Shown here: piece by piece, positions 60,119 through 64,000 of the stretch
Numbering within the stretch: position 1 is the first letter of the stretch
Layout: the number at the start of each line of letters is the position of its first letter
Origin: Streptomyces sp. NBC_00878
GTDB taxonomy: Bacteria; Actinomycetota; Actinomycetes; Streptomycetales; Streptomycetaceae
Assembly: GCF_026341515.1 (NCBI RefSeq)
Contig: NZ_JAPEOK010000001.1
Coordinates: 5,456,001 to 5,520,000 of the forward strand
Direction of reading: 5' to 3'
DNA length: 64,000 bases
Notes under the pieces: generated by a model
Database searches by the model: none
Seen by the model: the letters and a program-made list of their open reading frames with translations, nothing else
What the model was told of the DNA's origin: nothing
Position numbers and translations under genes: made by a program

Positions 60119-61045
60119 TCACGCCCCCACCCGATCCAGCCACTCCCGATACCCCGGCGCCTCCAGCGCAACCTCCGCGTACGCCTCCCACAGCTCGGGA
60201 AACACCGGCTCCAACTCCTCCTCCGTACGCGCCGCGAGCAACAGCCGTACGCCGAGAGGGTCCCCATGGATCCGCCGTACGGCCATCTCCGGCCGGGGCT
60301 GACACGTCGGCTGGCACACCGTGACGACCTCACCGGTCGCGACCAGCGACGCAGCCGTGTGGTAATCCCCGTGCAGCACACGGGGGTTGAGCCCCGCCGC
60401 CCGCAGCATGCGATGCACGGCGTCCCACTCGCCGTCGACCGTCGGATCGATCATCCACCGGTCTTCGGCCAGATCGGAGAGCTGGACCTCCGAGTGCGCG
60501 GCCGCCGGATGGTCGGCGGGCAGGGAGACGAACTGCGGCTCGCGTTCGACCAGGACGCGCACCGCCAGCCCGTCCGGCACGCGCAGCGGACAGCCTTCCA
60601 CCTCGTGTACGAAGGCGACGTCGAGCCGGCCGTCCGCGAGCGTGCGGAGCAGGGCGTTCGCGGATACGTCCATCTGGAGCACCGGCTCCAGGCGGTGCCG
60701 CGAACGCAGCCGGCGCAGCCAGCCCGCGAGGGCGCGGCTCGCGGTGGAGCCGATCCGCAGCTGGGGACCGTCGTCGTCCGTCGCGGCGGCCCGTGCCTCC
60801 GCGACCAGCGAACGCATTTCGGCCACCAGCGGGCGGGCGCGGCCGAGGACGATACGGCCGAGCGGAGTCGGCCGGCAGCCGGTGCGTTCACGGCGGAAGA
60901 GGGGGCCGCCGAGTTCCTGCTCGATGCGCTTGAGCTGAGTGCTCAACGAGGGCTGGGCGACGCCGAGTTGACGGGCCGCCCGGTGCAGGCTGCCGGTGTC
61001 GGCGATGGCGCACAGCGCGCGGAGGTGCCTCACCTCGAGCTCCAT
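60119..61045 (-). CDS. snpR: LysR-family regulator, activator of the neutral protease gene
   Basis: 308 residues. The N-terminal winged helix-turn-helix is LRALCAIADTGSLHRAARQL followed by GVAQPSLSTQLKRIEQELGG (about 8-50). The C-terminal periplasmic-binding-like effector domain (about 95-300) follows. It is divergent from the snapalysin gene, the classic Streptomyces snpR-snpA arrangement, where the LysR protein activates snpA. The signal is not known. ATG 61045. Confidence 0.88.
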   Translation of the reverse strand: MELEVRHLRALCAIADTGSLHRAARQLGVAQPSLSTQLKRIEQELGGPLFRRERTGCRPTPLGRIVLGRARPLVAEMRSLVAEARAAATDDDGPQLRIGSTASRALAGWLRRLRSRHRLEPVLQMDVSANALLRTLADGRLDVAFVHEVEGCPLRVPDGLAVRVLVEREPQFVSLPADHPAAAHSEVQLSDLAEDRWMIDPTVDGEWDAVHRMLRAAGLNPRVLHGDYHTAASLVATGEVVTVCQPTCQPRPEMAVRRIHGDPLGVRLLLAARTEEELEPVFPELWEAYAEVALEAPGYREWLDRVGA

Positions 61046-61141
61046 GCGGTGAGCCTAGGACGGTCACACGGGCCGCACCAGACGCACAAACCGCAACCGA
61101 TGGGGGCGAGTTGCGTGGGAAACTGAGCGCTAGTGGGCTTT

Positions 61142-61197
61142 TGATGATCGTTCTTGACCGGGTGATAGCTGCGTCCTATCTCCGATTGCCATCATCA
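61142..61197. promoter_or_regulatory. LysR-type operator region of snpR/snpA
   Basis: GATAG (61164-61168) and CTATC (61176-61180) form an inverted repeat with a T-N11-A core, nested inside TGATGAT (61142-61148) and ATCATCA (61191-61197). The symmetry suggests two dimers binding between the divergent genes. Confidence 0.68.
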
Positions 61198-61261
61198 CAG
61201 CTGCCCCACAGGCGCCGAGACTCACCGATGACGACTTCACCCCCCACTCAAGGAGTCATCG

Positions 61262-61936
61262 ATGCGACTGTCCATCGGTCTGTCCTCTCCCGCTCTCTCG
61301 GCCGCGATCGGCCTCGGTCTCACGGCCGCCCTGTTCGGGGCGGTCCCGGCCTCCGCGGCGCCCGCCCCGCTGTCCGACGCCCCCGTCGCCGGCTACAGCA
61401 GCTACAGCGGTTCCGGCGAAGAGGCCAAGGCCAACCAGGCGTTCTTCGACGCCGTCCTGACGTCCGTGGCCGAGAAGCGGGCCGCGAACCCGAGAGCTGC
61501 CGCCGTCACGGTCATCTACAACGCCTCGGCCGCGCCCTCGTTCAGCGCCGAGATAGCCCGCAGCACGCAGATCTGGAACAGCTCGGTCACGAACGTGAAG
61601 CTCCAGGCCGGCTCCAACGCCGACTTCACGTACCGCGAGGGGAACGACCCCCGCGGTTCGTACGCCTCCTCGAACGGGCACGGCCGGGGGTACATCTTCC
61701 TCGACTACGCGCAGAACGAGATCTACGACTCCGTGCGCGTGACCGCCCACGAGACCGGGCACGTGCTCGGGCTGCCCGACCACTACCAGGGGCCGTGCTC
61801 CGAGCTGATGTCGGGCGGCGGACCCGGCGCTTCCTGCACGAACCCGAACCCGGACGCGAACGAGCGGGCCCGGGTGAACGCACTGTGGGCCAACGGTCTC
61901 GCGAAGGCCCTGGCCAAGGTGAACCAGGACCGCTAG
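61262..61936 (+). CDS. snpA: Snapalysin (small neutral metalloprotease, M7)
   Basis: 224 residues. The signal peptide ends near ASAAPA (about 30-34), followed by a short propeptide. The M7 zinc motif is [12 protein letters not shown] (HExxHxxGxxD), with [10 protein letters not shown] after it containing the Met-turn. Secreted protease that attacks milk-like proteins. GGAG precedes ATG 61262. Activated by the divergent LysR gene. Confidence 0.93.
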   Translation: MRLSIGLSSPALSAAIGLGLTAALFGAVPASAAPAPLSDAPVAGYSSYSGSGEEAKANQAFFDAVLTSVAEKRAANPRAAAVTVIYNASAAPSFSAEIARSTQIWNSSVTNVKLQAGSNADFTYREGNDPRGSYASSNGHGRGYIFLDYAQNEIYDSVRVTAHETGHVLGLPDHYQGPCSELMSGGGPGASCTNPNPDANERARVNALWANGLAKALAKVNQDR

Positions 61937-62042
61937 GTCCTCCCAGCTGTAACACCCCACCCCCCACTGGCGTGGGCCGTCCCTCCTGCACAGGGGCGGC
62001 TCACGTCGTTTTGTGCTCCAGGGCATGATCCGCCGGACAGGC

Positions 62043-63155
62043 CTAGGCGCTCTTGAACAGGGTCAGGTCCACTACCAGCGTCCGGTGGTCCGTGTTGTCG
62101 AGGTCCAGGAAGCGGGTTCTGTTCGCCGAGAAGTCCCGGGACACGAGAACGTGGTCGATCTGGGCGCCGAGCGGCGGGGCCGTTCTGGCCGGCCAGCTCG
62201 GGGTGCGGGCGTCGCCGGTGAGGCGGGCGGCGTCCTGGAAACCGGCGTCCAGGATGCGGCGGAAGGCCGCGTGGTCCTGGGAGGCGTTGAAGTCGCCCGC
62301 GAGGATGGCGGGGCGGGCGCGGTTCGCCGCCGCGTAGTCGCGGAGGTCGGACAACTCCTCGCGCCAGGTGGACAGGTGGGCCGGGAGCGGCGGCATGGGA
62401 TGGGCCAGCTGGAGACGGATCTCGTGTCCTTTCACGTCCGCGGTGGCACCGGGCATACCCATGGTGGCGGGAAGGCCGGCGGCCGGCTTGAGCGGATGCC
62501 GACTGAGGATGACGGAACCGTCGGAACCCAAGCCTGCGACGCTCTGCTGGTAGGGGTAGGAGCCCTTGCCGCCGCCGACACCGACCTCCCTCTCTCCTGC
62601 CCCTTCTCCTTCTCCTGCTCCTTCCTCTCCTTCCTTGCCGAAGGTCTGCGCCAGCTTCGCCACGCACGTGTACTCGCATTCCTGGACGAAGACGAGGTCC
62701 GGGCGCTGGTCCCGGATCGCGTCGATCAGCTCGTCCGTGGCCTGGCCGAACTCGACGTTCGAGGTGAGGACGCGGAGTTCGACGACCGGCGTGCCCTTCG
62801 GCGCCGTCGTCCTGCCGTACGGCTCGATGTACCAGGCCAGCGCGCCGAGCGCGGCCACGCCCCAGACGAGGCCGAGGCGCCAGCGGGTGAGGGCGGCGAG
62901 GAGGAGGGCGAGGGCGGTGGCGGCGAGGAGCCAGGGCAGGAACGCGAGCAGCTGGGGTACGGGGGTGATGGCGTCGGTGTCCGCGATGCGGCACCCGACG
63001 ACCGCGCTCACGCCGAGGAGCAGCAGCCCGGCGAACCAGGCGCCGGCCCGTGTGCCCCCGCGCCGTGACACCGGGACGTCGTCCGTCCACTCGTCCACCT
63101 CAGCAGTTGCGCCGCGCAAGTTTGCCCCCGTTCCGTTTGCTGGATCCTCCCTCAT
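62043..63155 (-). CDS. Membrane-anchored endonuclease/exonuclease/phosphatase-fold protein
   Basis: 370 residues. Three N-terminal membrane helices (about 35-110) are followed by the EEP fold: LTSNVEFG, VFVQECE with the metal-binding Glu, GDFNAS, QIDHVLVS and the C-terminal DHRTLVVDLTLF. A Glu/Gly repeat insertion occurs at about 175-195. Actinobacterial members are of unknown specificity, with possible lipid or sugar-phosphate substrates. ATG 63155 is chosen; a GTG at 63098 is a shorter option, and the frame is open upstream into repeat DNA. Confidence 0.83.
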   Translation of the reverse strand: MREDPANGTGANLRGATAEVDEWTDDVPVSRRGGTRAGAWFAGLLLLGVSAVVGCRIADTDAITPVPQLLAFLPWLLAATALALLLAALTRWRLGLVWGVAALGALAWYIEPYGRTTAPKGTPVVELRVLTSNVEFGQATDELIDAIRDQRPDLVFVQECEYTCVAKLAQTFGKEGEEGAGEGEGAGEREVGVGGGKGSYPYQQSVAGLGSDGSVILSRHPLKPAAGLPATMGMPGATADVKGHEIRLQLAHPMPPLPAHLSTWREELSDLRDYAAANRARPAILAGDFNASQDHAAFRRILDAGFQDAARLTGDARTPSWPARTAPPLGAQIDHVLVSRDFSANRTRFLDLDNTDHRTLVVDLTLFKSA

Positions 63156-63204
63156 AGACGGGGGACGCAGGGGGACGGTTGAGGGCTGCTGCCGGGTGCG
63201 GGCG

Positions 63205-63265
63205 CGTCGTGGCTGGTCGCGCAGCCCCGCTTTCAGGGGCGCGGGGAACTGCGCGACCAGCCCCC
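63205..63265. repeat. Interspersed Streptomyces hairpin repeat
   Basis: GGCTGGTCGCGCAGCCCCGC then TTTCAGGGGCGCGGGGAACT and GCGCGACCAGCC form an extended hairpin of the same family as 8326-8372. It separates two minus-strand genes and may end the alpha/beta hydrolase transcript. Confidence 0.8.
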
Positions 63266-63278
63266 ACCGGGCCCGCAC

Positions 63279-64000
63279 TCAGAGGCGACGCAGAAGCGCG
63301 GCCACGGCCGCATTGAACGCCTCCGGCTGTTCAAGGTTCGGCATGTGGGCCGCTCGCGGGATGACGTGCAGGGCGGAGCCGGGGATCGCCGCGTGCATCG
63401 CCCGCGCGTCCGCGACCGGCGTGTACTCGTCGTCCTCGCCCACCACCACGAGCGTCGGAACCGTGACGCGGGTCAGCAGTTCGCGATAGTCGGGGCGTTC
63501 CGCCCGCCCCCGCAGGGCCGCCGCCGCTCCTTCCGGGGACGTGCCCGTCATCATGCGGTGCACATGGGCCGCCACGTCCGGGTCGGCGTACGGGGCGACC
63601 ATCTTGTGCAGGACCTCGTCGGCGTACGGGCGCATTCCCTCCCGTAGCAGACGGTCGGCCATGTCGTTGCGGGACTTCCTGCCGACCGCGCTCTCGGCCG
63701 CCGGGAACGTGTCCGCCAGCACCAGCGCCCGGACGCGCTCGGGAAACCGCCGGTAGCACTCCATGACGATCTGGCCACCCATGGACAGCCCCGCCAGCGC
63801 GAACTCCCGTACGCCCAGGTCGTCGAGGAGTTCCGCGATGTCCTCCGCGAAGGTGGCGAGCGGCGTGACCCCGGGTACCACCGGGGACCTGCCATAGCCG
63901 CGCAGGTCAGGGGCGATCACCCGGCGGTCCGGGGAGAAGGCGGCCACCTGCGGGGCCCACATCGTGTGGTCGAACGGGTGGCCGTGGATCAGGACAAGGG
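63279..64000 (-). CDS. Alpha/beta hydrolase (partial, N-terminus beyond window)
   Basis: The open frame continues to base 64000 (LVLIHGHPFDHTMW at the visible start). The nucleophile elbow is AGLSMGG, the oxyanion-hole region HGHPFD, the acid is in VGEDDEYTP and the catalytic His in PRAAHMPNLEQP. It looks like a 3-oxoadipate enol-lactonase or haloperoxidase-type hydrolase; the substrate is unknown. Confidence 0.88.
   Translation of the reverse strand, partial: LVLIHGHPFDHTMWAPQVAAFSPDRRVIAPDLRGYGRSPVVPGVTPLATFAEDIAELLDDLGVREFALAGLSMGGQIVMECYRRFPERVRALVLADTFPAAESAVGRKSRNDMADRLLREGMRPYADEVLHKMVAPYADPDVAAHVHRMMTGTSPEGAAAALRGRAERPDYRELLTRVTVPTLVVVGEDDEYTPVADARAMHAAIPGSALHVIPRAAHMPNLEQPEAFNAAVAALLRRL

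Overview
The window is high-GC actinobacterial DNA, almost certainly a Streptomyces chromosome. Signs are the strong GC bias at third codon positions, several apparently leaderless genes, PASTA-less serine/threonine kinases, bkd and snpA/snpR genes, DUF397/XRE/ATP-binding regulatory loci, and GC-rich interspersed hairpins. A cluster of one perfect and two near-perfect parS sites upstream of aspS (29152-29227) fits a core position fairly close to oriC. From memory, unchecked, the order kinases - bkdABC - dac - GntR - ... - aspS ... metG follows the conserved Streptomyces core, with accessory islands inserted.

Layout. 1-8230: two divergent kinases, a phosphotransferase, a response-regulator gene with an internal deletion, and the branched-chain keto acid dehydrogenase operon bkdABC. 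8422-15421: a K15-type DD-peptidase, a GntR + MFS pair, a mycothiol-dependent-type enzyme, a nitrilase-family hydrolase, a LURP-one protein, a GlxA-type regulator and a cupin. 15465-17341: the first MITE-like element and the first DUF397/XRE/ATP-binding locus. 17446-31023: M18 aminopeptidase, acyl-CoA dehydrogenase, SseB-like protein, pirin, BRO-N protein, P450, AI-2E family protein, PAS-GAF-PP2C-HATPase phosphatase, parS sites, aspS.

31924-40237 is the most notable region: an eight-gene, tightly overlapping operon that looks like a RiPP pathway. It encodes a 56-residue precursor, a PqqD-like recognition protein, a B12-binding radical SAM enzyme, a DUF692/MNIO enzyme, its likely partner protein, an MFS exporter, an HExxH protease-like protein and a JmjC/cupin oxygenase. 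The exporter gene carries an in-frame 131-bp MITE-like element that brings a TTA codon, so the last three genes may have come under bldA control.

40341-53784 is mostly accessory: a secreted intradiol dioxygenase, a relic regulatory locus beside a perfect 38-bp AT-rich palindrome, a DUF4956/VTC/beta-helix lipoprotein operon, secreted proteins, a DUF3152 metalloprotease, a pectate lyase, a third MITE copy, the second complete XRE locus, an Rpn-type nuclease with a TTA codon, and a sortase. 53792-64000: metG, a VWA protein with very long Glu/Pro/Ala/Val repeats, a PhoX phosphatase behind a PHO-box-like repeat, snpR/snpA, an endonuclease/exonuclease/phosphatase-fold membrane protein and an alpha/beta hydrolase cut by the window end.

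In-frame tandem repeats are unusually frequent, both between and inside genes. No tRNA, rRNA, CRISPR array or complete insertion sequence was recognised.
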